The notes below the pieces were generated by a model. It saw only the letters and a list, made by a program, of their open reading frames with translations. It ran no database searches and was not told the origin of the DNA. Positions 20,821 to 30,550 of a stretch of DNA of 64,000 nucleotides are shown in pieces. A program made the position numbers and the translations under genes. The stretch is from the NCBI GenBank assembly GCA_963696325.1, contig CAVOJV010000063.1:62001-126000 (forward strand), given 5' to 3'. This DNA is from CAVOJV01 sp963696325. Lineage in GTDB: Bacteria > Pseudomonadota > Gammaproteobacteria > Competibacterales > Competibacteraceae. Each line of letters starts with the position of its first letter. Position 1 is the first letter of the stretch.

Positions 20821-22272
20821 TCAGAACCCTTGCGGCATGCGCTGATGCCAGTCGCTGACCTGCTGATAGCGGTGGGCTATGTTCAACAGGCGCGCCTCCG
20901 TGAAGTAATTGCCGATAAGCTGCAAACCTACCGGTCGGCCAATCGCAAAGCCCACCGGAATCGACATGCCTGGCAGGCCCGCCAAGTTTACCGCAATGGT
21001 ATAGATATCCGACAGGTACATGGTCACCGGATCATCGACTTTCTCGCCCAGATTGAAGGCCACCGTCGGCGAGGTCGGACCCATGATGACATCCACTTGT
21101 TCAAACGCCCTACGAAAATCCTCACTAATCAACCGGCGAATCTGCTGGGCTTTTAGGTAATAGGCATCGTAGTAGCCCGCCGACAGCGCGTAGGTGCCCA
21201 CCATGATGCGGCGCTTTACCTCGGCCCCGAAACCTTCACCGCGGGAACGGGTGTACAGGTCCAGCAAGTCTTTCGGATTCTGGCAGCGATAGCCGTAGCG
21301 CACACCGTCGAGCCGGGCGAGATTGGAGGAACACTCCGCGGGCGCCACCACATAGTAGGCGGGGATGGCGAGCTGGCTGTTGGGCAGGCTGATCTCCACC
21401 ACTGCAGCACCCAGCCTGCGATACTCGGCGACGGCCTCTTCGATGACCCGCGCAACCCCCGCATCCAGGCCCGCGCCGAAATACTCCCTGGGCAGGCCGA
21501 TCTTGAGACCCTCCAGGGAATCGTTCAGGGTCGCCGTGTAAACGGGCACCGGCCGGTCCACGGACGTAGAATCCCGCTCGTCAAAACCGGCCATGACCTG
21601 CAGCAGCAACGCCGCATCCTCGGCGCTACGGGCCAGCGGTCCACCCTGATCCAGGCTGGAGGCATAAGCGATCATCCCCCAGCGGGACACACGCCCGTAA
21701 CTCGGCTTGATACCGGTAATGCCGCACAAAGCGGCTGGCTGCCGGATGGAACCGCCAGTGTCGGTGCCGGTAGCGCCTGGCGCCAGGCGCGCCGCCACCG
21801 CTGCGGCGGAACCACCCGACGACCCACCCGGCACTGCATTGAGATCCCAGGGATTGCGCACCGGCCCGTAAAAACTGGTTTCATTGGACGAGCCCATGGC
21901 GAACTCGTCCATATTGGTCTTGCCCAGCAACACGGTACCCGCCGCATTGCATCTCTGCACCACTGTGGCATCGTAGGGGGCGATAAAGTTATGCAGTATC
22001 CTGGAACCGCAGGAGGTCAGCACCCCTTGCGTACAGAAGATATCTTTATGGGCAATGGGCACGCCGGTAAGCGGACCGCCCCCGCCGGCGGCGATGCGGC
22101 GATCGGCAGCGCGCGCCTGGCGCAGAGCCAGCTCCGCGGTAACCGTGATAAAGGCATTGAGTTGTGGATCGAGGCTCGCAATCCGCGTCAACAAGCTGCG
22201 GGTGAGTTCCTCACTGGAAAAATCCCCGGCTTTCAGGCCGGCGGCAAGCTCAGCGATAGTTTTGTTATGCAT
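20821..22272 (-). CDS. gatA: Asp-tRNA(Asn)/Glu-tRNA(Gln) amidotransferase subunit A
   Basis: A 483-residue amidase-signature enzyme that releases ammonia from glutamine for the GatB site. The catalytic lysine is in PIAHKDIFCTQGV, the cis-serine in VPGGSSGGSAA and the nucleophile serine in TGTDTGGSIRQPA. The start at 22272 (MHNKTIAELAAGL) matches the family; the open frame extends 63 codons upstream through gatC only by chance. It follows gatC by 25 bases. Confidence 0.96.
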   Translation of the reverse strand: MHNKTIAELAAGLKAGDFSSEELTRSLLTRIASLDPQLNAFITVTAELALRQARAADRRIAAGGGGPLTGVPIAHKDIFCTQGVLTSCGSRILHNFIAPYDATVVQRCNAAGTVLLGKTNMDEFAMGSSNETSFYGPVRNPWDLNAVPGGSSGGSAAAVAARLAPGATGTDTGGSIRQPAALCGITGIKPSYGRVSRWGMIAYASSLDQGGPLARSAEDAALLLQVMAGFDERDSTSVDRPVPVYTATLNDSLEGLKIGLPREYFGAGLDAGVARVIEEAVAEYRRLGAAVVEISLPNSQLAIPAYYVVAPAECSSNLARLDGVRYGYRCQNPKDLLDLYTRSRGEGFGAEVKRRIMVGTYALSAGYYDAYYLKAQQIRRLISEDFRRAFEQVDVIMGPTSPTVAFNLGEKVDDPVTMYLSDIYTIAVNLAGLPGMSIPVGFAIGRPVGLQLIGNYFTEARLLNIAHRYQQVSDWHQRMPQGF

Positions 22273-22297
22273 ATTCGATCGGTTGAATAAGGGTGAA

Positions 22298-22585
22298 CTA
22301 CTCAATGACCTTGGGAACCAGATACAAACCGGCTTCGGTCTGCGGGGCGATGGCCTGGAAGCACTCGCGCTGATCGCTCTCGGACACGCCGTCGACGCGC
22401 AGGCGCTGCACCATGTCCAAGGGATGCGCCATGGGTTCCACGCCGCTGGTGTCCACCGCATTCATTTGCTCCACCAGCGCAAGGATGGAAGACAGGTTAC
22501 GCGCATACGCGGGAATATCCTCCGCGCCGATGGCGAGCCGCGCCAGATGCGCGATCTTGGTTACCTCCGCAGGCCCTAGTGACAT
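22298..22585 (-). CDS. gatC: Asp-tRNA(Asn)/Glu-tRNA(Gln) amidotransferase subunit C
   Basis: A 95-residue helper subunit that stabilises GatA on GatB. Usual length, with family marks VTKIAHLARLAI near the N terminus and the GVEPMAHPLDMVQRLR stretch. It is the first gene of the gatCAB operon and is divergent from mreB across a 125-base gap that must hold both promoters. Confidence 0.94.
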   Translation of the reverse strand: MSLGPAEVTKIAHLARLAIGAEDIPAYARNLSSILALVEQMNAVDTSGVEPMAHPLDMVQRLRVDGVSESDQRECFQAIAPQTEAGLYLVPKVIE

Positions 22586-22639
22586 TGGCTACTTCTCCGT
22601 GACAGGAATGGATGGAAGCACGGTATCATATTTGTTTGC

Positions 22640-22669
22640 TTGCCCCCAATCCCTACCCCTTGCTAGGAT
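22640..22669 (+). promoter_or_regulatory. Possible sigma70 promoter for mreB
   Basis: In the gatC-mreB gap a TTGCCC box (22640-22645) stands 18 bases before TAGGAT (22664-22669), about 40 bases before the mreB ATG at 22711. It agrees moderately with a vegetative promoter. This is pattern matching only. Confidence 0.3.
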
Positions 22670-22710
22670 TAGTGGTTGTTAATTGAAAATGATCAGGGAG
22701 TGGCAAAATT

Positions 22711-23760
22711 ATGTTCAAATGGTTGCGCGGCCGTTTTTCCCATGATCTGTCGATCGATCTCGGCACTGCCAATACGCTCATCTATGAACGCGGCAAGGGC
22801 ATCGTCCTCGATGAACCGTCGGTTGTCGCCATCTATCAGGATCCCAACAAAGGCGGTCAACGGACCATCGCTGCGGTCGGGGCGGAAGCCAAACGCATGC
22901 TGGGCCGCACGCCTAGCGGCCTTACCACCATTCGGCCTCTGAAAGATGGCGTTATCGCGGATTTCACGATCACCGAGAAGATGCTCCAGTACTTTATCCG
23001 CAAGGTGCATACCCGCAAGCTGTTCAACCCCAGCCCGCGGGTGCTGATCTGCGTGCCTTGCGGTTCCACCCAGGTCGAACGCCGTGCTATCCGGGAATCC
23101 GCAATCGGCGCCGGCGCCAGGGAAGTATATCTGATCCAGGAGCCGATGGCGGCGGCCATCGGCGCCGGCATACCGGTGGGCGAAGCGCGCGGCTCCATGG
23201 TCCTGGACATTGGCGGCGGCACCTCCGAGGTGGCGGTGATCTCGCTCAATGGCATTGTGTATTCCGCCTCGGTGCGCGTCGGCGGCGACCGTTTTGATGA
23301 AGCCATCATCAACTATGTGCGCCGCAATTTCGGGGTGCTGATCGGCGAACCGAGCGCCGAACGCATCAAGCATGAAATCGGCAGCGCCTATCCGGGCAGC
23401 GAGGTTCGCGAAATCGAAATCAAGGGCCGTAACCTGGCCGAGGGTGTGCCACGCAGCTTCACCCTGAACAGTAACGAGATCCTGGAGGCCCTCCAGGAGC
23501 CCCTGTCCAGCATCATCGAGTCCGTCAAGATGGCCTTGGAAGCCACCCCGCCGGAACTGGCGGGAGACGTAGCCGAACGCGGCATCGTGCTTACCGGCGG
23601 CGGCGCTCTGCTACGCGACATCGACCAACTCGTCATGGAGGAAACCGGCATCAACGTAACCATCGCCGATGAACCCCTGACGTGTGTGGCGCGAGGCGGC
23701 GGCCGGGTGCTGGAACTCATCGACGAACAACACCACACCGGCTTGTTTTCCCTCGAGTAA
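22711..23760 (+). CDS. mreB: Rod shape-determining actin homolog MreB
   Basis: A 349-residue bacterial actin that forms membrane-bound filaments guiding lateral-wall synthesis. It has the phosphate loops DLGTANTLIY and DIGGGTSEVAVISL, the adenosine-binding GGGALLRDID region and full family length. A GGGAG ribosome site precedes the start. It leads the shape and murein cluster mreB-mreC-mreD-mrdA-rodA. Confidence 0.97.
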   Translation: MFKWLRGRFSHDLSIDLGTANTLIYERGKGIVLDEPSVVAIYQDPNKGGQRTIAAVGAEAKRMLGRTPSGLTTIRPLKDGVIADFTITEKMLQYFIRKVHTRKLFNPSPRVLICVPCGSTQVERRAIRESAIGAGAREVYLIQEPMAAAIGAGIPVGEARGSMVLDIGGGTSEVAVISLNGIVYSASVRVGGDRFDEAIINYVRRNFGVLIGEPSAERIKHEIGSAYPGSEVREIEIKGRNLAEGVPRSFTLNSNEILEALQEPLSSIIESVKMALEATPPELAGDVAERGIVLTGGGALLRDIDQLVMEETGINVTIADEPLTCVARGGGRVLELIDEQHHTGLFSLE

Positions 23761-23780
23761 ACACGCTTACATCCGGTTCC

Positions 23781-24722
23781 ATGCCGGATCAATCCCCGGT
23801 ATCAGCAGCCCCCTTGTCCCGCATCAAGCCTAGCGACAGAAAGAACCTGTTTACTATCGATACGTCGACGAATGTCCATATCATCGTCTTCGTATTGCTG
23901 TCTCTTGGACTGATGACCGTTGACCAACGCCTCCATTGTCTGGAGGGGGTGCGGGATGTCCTATCGACTATCGTGTATCCCTTGCAATATTTTATTCAGT
24001 TACCGACCGAGGCGAGCGGTTGGCTGTCCGAAAACCTGGCGAGCCGCAGCCAATTGTTGGATGAAAACGCCGAACTGCGCAGAAAACAAGCCTTCATCAA
24101 CACGCAGTTGCAGAAACTGACCGCCCTGGAGACGGAAAACCGTCGTTTGCGCATGCTGTTGGAATCGTCGATCGAGAGACCTGAGCGGGTGCTGATCGCC
24201 GAATTGCTCAGCGTCGACTTCGATCCCTATCGCCACCAGATTTTGCTGAACAAAGGCACCCGCCATGGTGTCCATGTGGGACAACCTCTACTGGATCAGC
24301 AAGGGATTATCGGCCAGATCGTGCATGCCAATACCTTTACCTCCACAGCCATCCTGATTACCGATCCCAATCATGCCCTGCCAGTACAGGTCAACCGAAA
24401 TGGCTTACGCACCCTGGCCATAGGCACTGGCCATTTCCAGGAACTGGAACTGCTGCATATCCCCAACAACGAGGATGTCCAGGTTGGCGATTTGCTGATT
24501 ACCTCGGGCCTTGGCGGCCGCTTTCCACGGGGTTATCCGGTAGCCAAGGTTACCAAAGTGGAGTTCGACCCGGCCCGCCCCTTCGCCCGCATTATTGCCC
24601 AGCCCACCAGTCAACTGGACCGCAGCCGCGAAGTCTTGTTGATCATCAGCGACCCCAGCCCGGTTGGCGACATCCCGTTGGACACCGACAAATCACCGGC
24701 CAGTCCCCGCAAGCAACCATGA
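23781..24722 (+). CDS. mreC: Rod shape-determining protein MreC
   Basis: A 313-residue bitopic protein that links MreB to the elongation machinery. It has a cytoplasmic N-terminal tail, a membrane segment at ~33-49 (HIIVFVLLSLGLMTVD), a periplasmic coiled coil at ~82-130, then the two beta-barrel domains of the family (GTRHGVHVGQPLLDQQGIIG). The start at 23781 lies 20 bases after mreB; a longer frame begins inside mreB and is not used. It overlaps mreD by four bases. Confidence 0.94.
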   Translation: MPDQSPVSAAPLSRIKPSDRKNLFTIDTSTNVHIIVFVLLSLGLMTVDQRLHCLEGVRDVLSTIVYPLQYFIQLPTEASGWLSENLASRSQLLDENAELRRKQAFINTQLQKLTALETENRRLRMLLESSIERPERVLIAELLSVDFDPYRHQILLNKGTRHGVHVGQPLLDQQGIIGQIVHANTFTSTAILITDPNHALPVQVNRNGLRTLAIGTGHFQELELLHIPNNEDVQVGDLLITSGLGGRFPRGYPVAKVTKVEFDPARPFARIIAQPTSQLDRSREVLLIISDPSPVGDIPLDTDKSPASPRKQP

Positions 24723-25207
24723 TGCTGTCACGCCATCCAGGTGGCTGGGTAATCCTGCTTAGTTTCGTCATCGCCCTGCTGCTTGCCAGCATCCCGCTGC
24801 CGACATGGATCGATCGCTTCCGCCCCGACTGGCTCAGTCTGGTGCTCATCTACTGGTGCATGGCCCTGCCCGGACGAGTGGGCATCGCCACTGGCTGGTT
24901 CTGGGGCCTGCTGCTGGATGCCGCCAAGGGCACTCTGCTTGGACAGCACGCCCTGGCGCTCGCGGTAGTGGCCTTCCTTACCCTGAAAGCCCATCGCCGC
25001 ATCCGGGTATTTCCCCTCTGGCAGCAGGCCTTGAGCGTATTGCTCATTTTATTGATCAATCAAGTGCTGGTGATCTGGATTAACGGGATTATCGGCTATC
25101 CGCCCCATAACTGGTGGTTCCTGGCGCCAGCCGTGGGCGGTATGCTGCTGTGGCCCTGGGTGTTTATCATTCTGCGGGATCTCCGCCGGCGTTTCCGGAT
25201 ATCCTGA
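24719..25207 (+). CDS. mreD: Rod shape-determining protein MreD
   Basis: A 162-residue inner-membrane protein with about five membrane segments (WVILLSFVIALLLASIPL at the start). It matches MreD of the rod complex in length, topology and the family stretch WPDWL/RPDWLSLVLIYWCMALP. ATGA overlap with mreC and a three-base gap to mrdA indicate one operon. Confidence 0.93.
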   Translation: MMLSRHPGGWVILLSFVIALLLASIPLPTWIDRFRPDWLSLVLIYWCMALPGRVGIATGWFWGLLLDAAKGTLLGQHALALAVVAFLTLKAHRRIRVFPLWQQALSVLLILLINQVLVIWINGIIGYPPHNWWFLAPAVGGMLLWPWVFIILRDLRRRFRIS

Positions 25208-25210
25208 ACC

Positions 25211-27082
25211 ATGAGCTTGCGTAACATAACTAACCCTCTCACCAGTCAACTCGCCAAAATGAAAGATCTTTTGGCCGAGCGGAGGCTGTTTTCCAGGCGC
25301 GCTTTCCTTTCCCTTATCCTGACGCTGGGTGGGCTGCTCAGCGTGGTGGGCCGGCTGATTTACCTGCAGGTGATCAACCATAAGCACTTCACCACCTTAT
25401 CCGAAAACAACCGGGTCAAACTGCAACCCCTGGCGCCAACCCGCGGTTTGATTTACGACCGCAACGGGGTCCTGCTGGCGGAAAATTTATCCTCCTATCG
25501 CCTGGAGATTACCCCTGAGCAAGTCAAGGATTTGGACGCCACCCTCAGCGAACTCAAGGCTCGTATCGAACTGAGCGATGTCGACATCGAGCGCTTTCGC
25601 AAGCTGGCAAGCCGCACTCCCCCCTATAACGGGGTACCGCTGCGGTTCCGCCTGAGCGAGGAGGAAGTCGCCAGGGTGGCAATCGATCTATATCGCTTCC
25701 CCGGCCTCGAAATCACCGCCGACCTGACCCGCCACTATCCGCTGGGTTCCCTAGCCGTCCATGTGCTTGGTTACGTGGGGCGTATCGATGAAGCCGAATT
25801 GCAACAAATCGACACTCGCCAATACCTAGGCAGCACCCACATCGGTAAGACCGGGGTAGAGAAATCCTACGAGGACCTGCTGCGCGGCGAGGTAGGCTAT
25901 CAACAGGTGGAAACCAACGCCGAAGGCCGCACTCTGAGGGTCCTGGAGCGCATACTCCCGGTTCCAGGCAAGAATATCTTCCTCACTATCGATACCCGCC
26001 TGCAGGCCGTGGCAGAACAGGCGCTGGATGGACACAACGGCGCCATCGTAGCCATCGATCCGCGCAATGGCGAGGTCCTGGCCATGGCCAGCATGCCTAT
26101 TTATGACCCCAATCCCTTCGTCAACGGCATCGATTTCGCGTCTTACAAGGCGCTCAGCACCTCTCCCGACCGCCCCTTGTTCAACCGGGCGCTGCGGGGT
26201 GTTTACCCGCCCGGTTCTACGATCAAACCGCTGATGGCGTTGGCGGGGCTGGAGTACGGCACCACCAGCCGCAATAAAACCGTGTTTTGCTCCGGCTCTT
26301 ACCAGTTGCCTGGCAGTGACCATAGATTTCGCGACTGGAAAAAGGGAGGCCACGGTACCACCAGTCTGGACAAGGCCATTACCCAATCCTGTGATGTGTA
26401 CTTCTATGATCTTGCCCTGAACACGGGCATAGACCGCATCCATGAATATCTGGACAAGTTCAGTCTGGGGCGCCGCACCGGTATCGATCTCCCCGGTGAG
26501 AAACCCGGTTTGCTGCCATCCCAAGCCTGGAAACGCGAAACCTATAGTAAACCCTGGTACGCTGGCGAAACATTGAACACCGGCATCGGCCAAGGCTACA
26601 TGCTGACTACTCCCCTGCAATTGGCTCACGCCATCGCGACCCTGGCTAGCAAGGGCCAATCGTTTAAACCCCGGGTCCTGCACGCCACTCAGGAGCAGAG
26701 TTCTCAGGAAAAACATCTGGAGCCACTCCGCCTGCTGCCGCCCATCGAGGCCAGAGACTCCCACAACTGGGACTTCGTAACCGCCGCGATGGCCCATGTC
26801 GTGCAGTTTGGTACGGCCCGCAAGATCGGCCAGGACTCTCCTTACACCATCGCCGGGAAAACTGGCACGGCCCAGGTCTTCTCCCTGGGCCAGGATGAAA
26901 AATACGACGCCAAGCGATTGGCTAAACACCTGCAGGATCACGCTCTGTTTGTGGCCTTCGCCCCTGCCGAAGCTCCCCGCATCGCGGTAGCCGTGATCGC
27001 GGAGCATGGCGGCGGCGGCAGCGCCACGGCGGCGCCGATCGCAAAACAAGTCCTTGATGCCTACCTGTTGCGTGCTTCATGA
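25211..27082 (+). CDS. mrdA: Peptidoglycan transpeptidase PBP2
   Basis: A 623-residue class B penicillin-binding protein that cross-links lateral wall with RodA. It has one membrane anchor near residues 31-55 and a pedestal domain beginning PTRGLIYDRNGVLLAEN. The transpeptidase catalytic motifs are STIK (Ser336, Lys339), SCD (in TQSCDVYFYD) and KTGT (550-553), all present. It overlaps rodA by four bases. Confidence 0.96.
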   Translation: MSLRNITNPLTSQLAKMKDLLAERRLFSRRAFLSLILTLGGLLSVVGRLIYLQVINHKHFTTLSENNRVKLQPLAPTRGLIYDRNGVLLAENLSSYRLEITPEQVKDLDATLSELKARIELSDVDIERFRKLASRTPPYNGVPLRFRLSEEEVARVAIDLYRFPGLEITADLTRHYPLGSLAVHVLGYVGRIDEAELQQIDTRQYLGSTHIGKTGVEKSYEDLLRGEVGYQQVETNAEGRTLRVLERILPVPGKNIFLTIDTRLQAVAEQALDGHNGAIVAIDPRNGEVLAMASMPIYDPNPFVNGIDFASYKALSTSPDRPLFNRALRGVYPPGSTIKPLMALAGLEYGTTSRNKTVFCSGSYQLPGSDHRFRDWKKGGHGTTSLDKAITQSCDVYFYDLALNTGIDRIHEYLDKFSLGRRTGIDLPGEKPGLLPSQAWKRETYSKPWYAGETLNTGIGQGYMLTTPLQLAHAIATLASKGQSFKPRVLHATQEQSSQEKHLEPLRLLPPIEARDSHNWDFVTAAMAHVVQFGTARKIGQDSPYTIAGKTGTAQVFSLGQDEKYDAKRLAKHLQDHALFVAFAPAEAPRIAVAVIAEHGGGGSATAAPIAKQVLDAYLLRAS

Positions 27083-28215
27083 ACATCAGCATAGGCGGAC
27101 AATTTAACGGAATCGACCAAGGCTCTCGCAGCGGTTTACGGGGACGCTTTAATCTGGACATGCCCCTGCTGCTCGGTCTACTGGCCGTATCCGCGCTGGG
27201 GTTGATGATTCTCTATAGCGCGGGACGCGAAAACCTGGACCTGTTGATGCGCCAAGGCATTCGTCTGGGGTTGGGCTTTTTGATCATGGTCGTGCTGGCG
27301 CAAATCCCGCCCCGCCAACTTCGGCTGTGGACGCCGTGGCTGTTCTTCGCCGGGGTGTTGCTGCTGGTGGCGGTATTGGCGGTCGGTGAAATTGGCAAGG
27401 GCGCGCAACGCTGGCTGGACCTCAAGGTGGTGCGGTTTCAGCCTTCGGAAATCATGAGGATCGCCGTCCCCATGATGATGGCCTGGTATTATGCCGACAA
27501 ACAGCTGCCACCGCGTGCTCACCATTTGCTCGTGGGGGCCTTGGTTACCCTCATCCCATTCCTGTTGATCGTCAAGCAACCAGACCTGGGGACCGCCATG
27601 CTAATAGGCTTTTCCGGAGCCTTTGCAATGTTTTTGGGAGGGCTGAGTTGGAAGATCATGGCGGGGCTCGGCGCCATTGTAGCAACCGGTGCACCCCTGT
27701 TCTGGGAATTCGGTATGCACGACTACCAGCGCCAGCGGGTATTGACCTTTCTCAATCCCGAAACCGATCCTCTGGGCACCGGCTATCACATCATCCAGTC
27801 CAAAATCGCCATCGGTTCCGGCGGGCTCTATGGCAAAGGCTGGCTGAACGGAACCCAGTCCCATCTCGAATTCCTCCCCGAGAGCTCCACGGATTTCATC
27901 TTCGCGGTGTTCGCCGAAGAGTTCGGGCTGATCGGCCCGTGCATACTGCTGACCCTGTATTTCCTCATCATCGCGCGCAGCCTGTATATCGCCAGCCAGG
28001 CCCCGGACACGTACAGCCGCTTGCTGGCCGGCAGCCTCACCCTGACCTTCTTCGTCTACGTGTTCGTCAACACCGGCATGGTGTGCGGGCTGTTGCCCGT
28101 GGTCGGGCTGCCCCTGCCGCTGGTGAGCTATGGGGGAACCTCATTGGTGACGATCATGGCGGGATTCGGTATGCTGATGAGTGTGCATTCACATCGCAAA
28201 TCGACCTACCGCTAA
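27079..28215 (+). CDS. rodA: Peptidoglycan glycosyltransferase RodA
   Basis: A 378-residue SEDS-family polymerase with about ten membrane segments. Family motifs include KVVRFQPSEIMRIAVPMMMA, KQPDLGTA and the periplasmic-loop and C-terminal signatures GLPLPLVSYGG. It works as a pair with the PBP2 gene upstream, with which it overlaps by four bases. Confidence 0.96.
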   Translation: MNISIGGQFNGIDQGSRSGLRGRFNLDMPLLLGLLAVSALGLMILYSAGRENLDLLMRQGIRLGLGFLIMVVLAQIPPRQLRLWTPWLFFAGVLLLVAVLAVGEIGKGAQRWLDLKVVRFQPSEIMRIAVPMMMAWYYADKQLPPRAHHLLVGALVTLIPFLLIVKQPDLGTAMLIGFSGAFAMFLGGLSWKIMAGLGAIVATGAPLFWEFGMHDYQRQRVLTFLNPETDPLGTGYHIIQSKIAIGSGGLYGKGWLNGTQSHLEFLPESSTDFIFAVFAEEFGLIGPCILLTLYFLIIARSLYIASQAPDTYSRLLAGSLTLTFFVYVFVNTGMVCGLLPVVGLPLPLVSYGGTSLVTIMAGFGMLMSVHSHRKSTYR

Positions 28216-28246
28216 TCCAACCCGCCGACCGCAAAGGCAATCCGTC

Positions 28247-29350
28247 ATGAAATTCTTTTACGCACTCAGCGCCGCCCTGCTGCTCAACGCCTGCGTTCAG
28301 CCGCCCCAGCAGGCTACGGTCCGCAACGAGGCCATTGTTCCCATGGCAGCACCCGTACCGCCTCTCGCTCCCCCCCCTGGAGCAACCGCGCAGCTGCCCG
28401 CAGCGCCAATCCAGCGTGCTGCCGCGGGCGGCTCTCTCGTTAGCCGTGCGGATACGCAGGCATTCATCCGCGAAATGGTCGCCAAAGATGGCTTCAACAA
28501 CAACGACCTCCAGGCCCTGTTCAGCCGCGTCCGCACCCAGCCGGAGATCATTGAAGCGATAAGCCGCCCCGCCGAAGCCAAGCCCTGGTACGCCTACCGC
28601 GCGATTTTTCTGACCCCGCAGCGCATTCAGGGCGGCGTGGGGTTCTGGCGCACTCATGAGGCCGCCCTAGCCCAGGCCGAACAGGTTTACGGAGTACCCG
28701 CCGAGATCATTGTGGCCATTATCGGCGTGGAGACCCAGTATGGTGGCAATACGGGCAAATACAGGGTGTTGGATGCGCTGTCCACCCTGGCTTTCGATTA
28801 CCCGCGCCGCGCCGATTATTTCCGCAAGGAATTGGAAAACTACCTGCTGCTGACCCGCGAGGAAGGCATCGATCCTCTGTCACTCAAGGGTTCCTACGCC
28901 GGCGCCATGGGTTTCGGCCAGTTCATGCCCAGCAGCTACCGGGCTTACGCGGTGGATTTCGACGGTGACCGCCATCGTGACCTGTGGAGCAATCCCCGCG
29001 ACGCCATCGGCAGTGTCGCCAATTATCTCAGCAGGCACCGCTGGCAGCGCGGCGCGCCCGTTGCCCTGCCTGCCCGGGTCAGCGGCAGCCGGTATCAGAC
29101 CCTAGTGACCCGGAAAGCGGAAAAACCGTCCACCACCGTCCGGGCTCTGCGCCAACTGGGGGTCACCCCCCAGGGAACTGTCACCGATGAGCAATCGGCT
29201 ACGCTGCTGGAACTGGATGGCGACAGCGGCCCTGAATACTGGCTGGGATTTGACAATTTTTATGTTATAACACGCTATAATTTAAGTCCGCTTTACGCCA
29301 TGGCCGTGTATCAACTGAGCCAGGAAATTCGCGGGCAGCGTAGAGGTTGA
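28247..29350 (+). CDS. mltB: Membrane-bound lytic murein transglycosylase B
   Basis: A 367-residue lipoprotein that cleaves glycan strands to 1,6-anhydroMurNAc. It has a signal peptide ending in lipobox LLLNAC, a proline-rich linker to ~residue 60, the SLT-B catalytic domain with GVETQYGG (Glu162 catalytic) and GAMGFGQFMPSSY, and a C-terminal peptidoglycan-binding-like tail. The start at 28247 is chosen because it places the signal peptide first; upstream in-frame codons overlap rodA. Confidence 0.94.
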   Translation: MKFFYALSAALLLNACVQPPQQATVRNEAIVPMAAPVPPLAPPPGATAQLPAAPIQRAAAGGSLVSRADTQAFIREMVAKDGFNNNDLQALFSRVRTQPEIIEAISRPAEAKPWYAYRAIFLTPQRIQGGVGFWRTHEAALAQAEQVYGVPAEIIVAIIGVETQYGGNTGKYRVLDALSTLAFDYPRRADYFRKELENYLLLTREEGIDPLSLKGSYAGAMGFGQFMPSSYRAYAVDFDGDRHRDLWSNPRDAIGSVANYLSRHRWQRGAPVALPARVSGSRYQTLVTRKAEKPSTTVRALRQLGVTPQGTVTDEQSATLLELDGDSGPEYWLGFDNFYVITRYNLSPLYAMAVYQLSQEIRGQRRG

Positions 29351-29418
29351 CCTTACTTATTGGGGAGTCACGCCGGCCTCACGCACTTGAATTAACAAGA
29401 AAAGGGAGGGACGGTTAA

Positions 29419-30423
29419 GTGGATAGACTTGTCACAACCATTCTATTAGCAACTCTCGGGGCCGGCTTGTTCACCGGTTGTAGCACCCCGACCCCTGTCC
29501 CCCGCTCCACCAAGGACATGGCTAACGTCCCCGAACCCGTCCCCAGCAAGGAACCGCCGAGTGCTACCGGCAATCCGGAATCCTATGTAGTATTTGGCAA
29601 GCGCTATTACGTCCACAACACCAGCGAAGGTTATCGGCAGCGCGGTACCGCTTCCTGGTACGGTTCCCAGTTCCATGGCAAAAAAACCTCCAGCGGCCCA
29701 ACTTTCGACATGTATGAAGTAACTGCCGCTCACAAGAACCTGCCCATTCCCACCTACGCGCGGGTCACCAATTTGGGCAACGGCCGCAGTATCGTGGTTA
29801 AAATCAACGACCGTGGCCCCTTCGTGGATGATCGTGTCATCGATCTTTCCTATGCCGCCGCCACCAAGCTGGGCATGGTTGAAGCCGGTACCGCTCCTGT
29901 GGAGGTCGCGGCCCTGCCGCCCTATCAGTATTTGTCGGACTTTGTGCCTGGCCAACCCGACCGTGCGCTTGCCTTGGAGCGTAATGCTGACGACAGGCCC
30001 GAGGCCCTCCCCCAGCTGGCCTCGGCAACACCGGCAGCGGCTGTCAACGTTTTTGTCGCCCAACCCCTGCCGCCCAGTGACAAGCCCCGATTCGTCTCTC
30101 CGCTTGCGTCCGCGCCTGCTGTAATAGCGGCGCCCGCCGCCCTGACCGCCCCGCAGGCTCCGCCACCACCGCTGCCGGCCGTTGCGACGGAGAATTCCAC
30201 CGTCCCGGTGTATTTGCAGGTAGGTGCGTTTTCTGAGCGCGTCAACGCCGAACAGTTGCAGCAGAAGCTGACCGGTCAAATCAACCAAGCTGTTCGCATC
30301 GACTCCAGCGCCGGCAACCTCCACAAAGTGAGGGTGGGTCCACTGAATAACGCGGATGAGGCCCGGCAGATTATGTTGAGACTCGCCAGTTTGGGCATCA
30401 AAGCACATCCGGTCGCTTTCTAG
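29419..30423 (+). CDS. rlpA: Septal-ring lytic transglycosylase RlpA
   Basis: A 334-residue outer-membrane lipoprotein that digests denuded (stem-less) glycan strands at the septum. It starts with GTG behind a GGGAGGG ribosome site. Features in order: lipobox LFTGCS, a double-psi beta-barrel with GTASWYGSQFHGKKTSSG and KINDRGPFVDDRVIDLS, a Pro/Ala-rich linker (~190-255) and a C-terminal SPOR domain (VYLQVGAFSERVNAEQL). Its neighbours mltB and dacA act on the same polymer. Confidence 0.95.
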   Translation: MDRLVTTILLATLGAGLFTGCSTPTPVPRSTKDMANVPEPVPSKEPPSATGNPESYVVFGKRYYVHNTSEGYRQRGTASWYGSQFHGKKTSSGPTFDMYEVTAAHKNLPIPTYARVTNLGNGRSIVVKINDRGPFVDDRVIDLSYAAATKLGMVEAGTAPVEVAALPPYQYLSDFVPGQPDRALALERNADDRPEALPQLASATPAAAVNVFVAQPLPPSDKPRFVSPLASAPAVIAAPAALTAPQAPPPPLPAVATENSTVPVYLQVGAFSERVNAEQLQQKLTGQINQAVRIDSSAGNLHKVRVGPLNNADEARQIMLRLASLGIKAHPVAF

Positions 30424-30550
30424 TTGGCTAGCCCGGCGGCGACGCTGCCTGTCGGCGGCCGTATCACGACAGTGGTTTGAATTTCAGCGGGGCTTACCGC
30501 TAGAATCCCGTTCCTGCACTTTTCCAATCGATGAGACATAGCACGGTAAC

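Noticed and set aside
19461..20858. 465-codon plus-strand open frame
   Set aside because: Shadow of gatB.
25826..27049. 407-codon minus-strand open frame
   Set aside because: Shadow of mrdA, which has all transpeptidase motifs.
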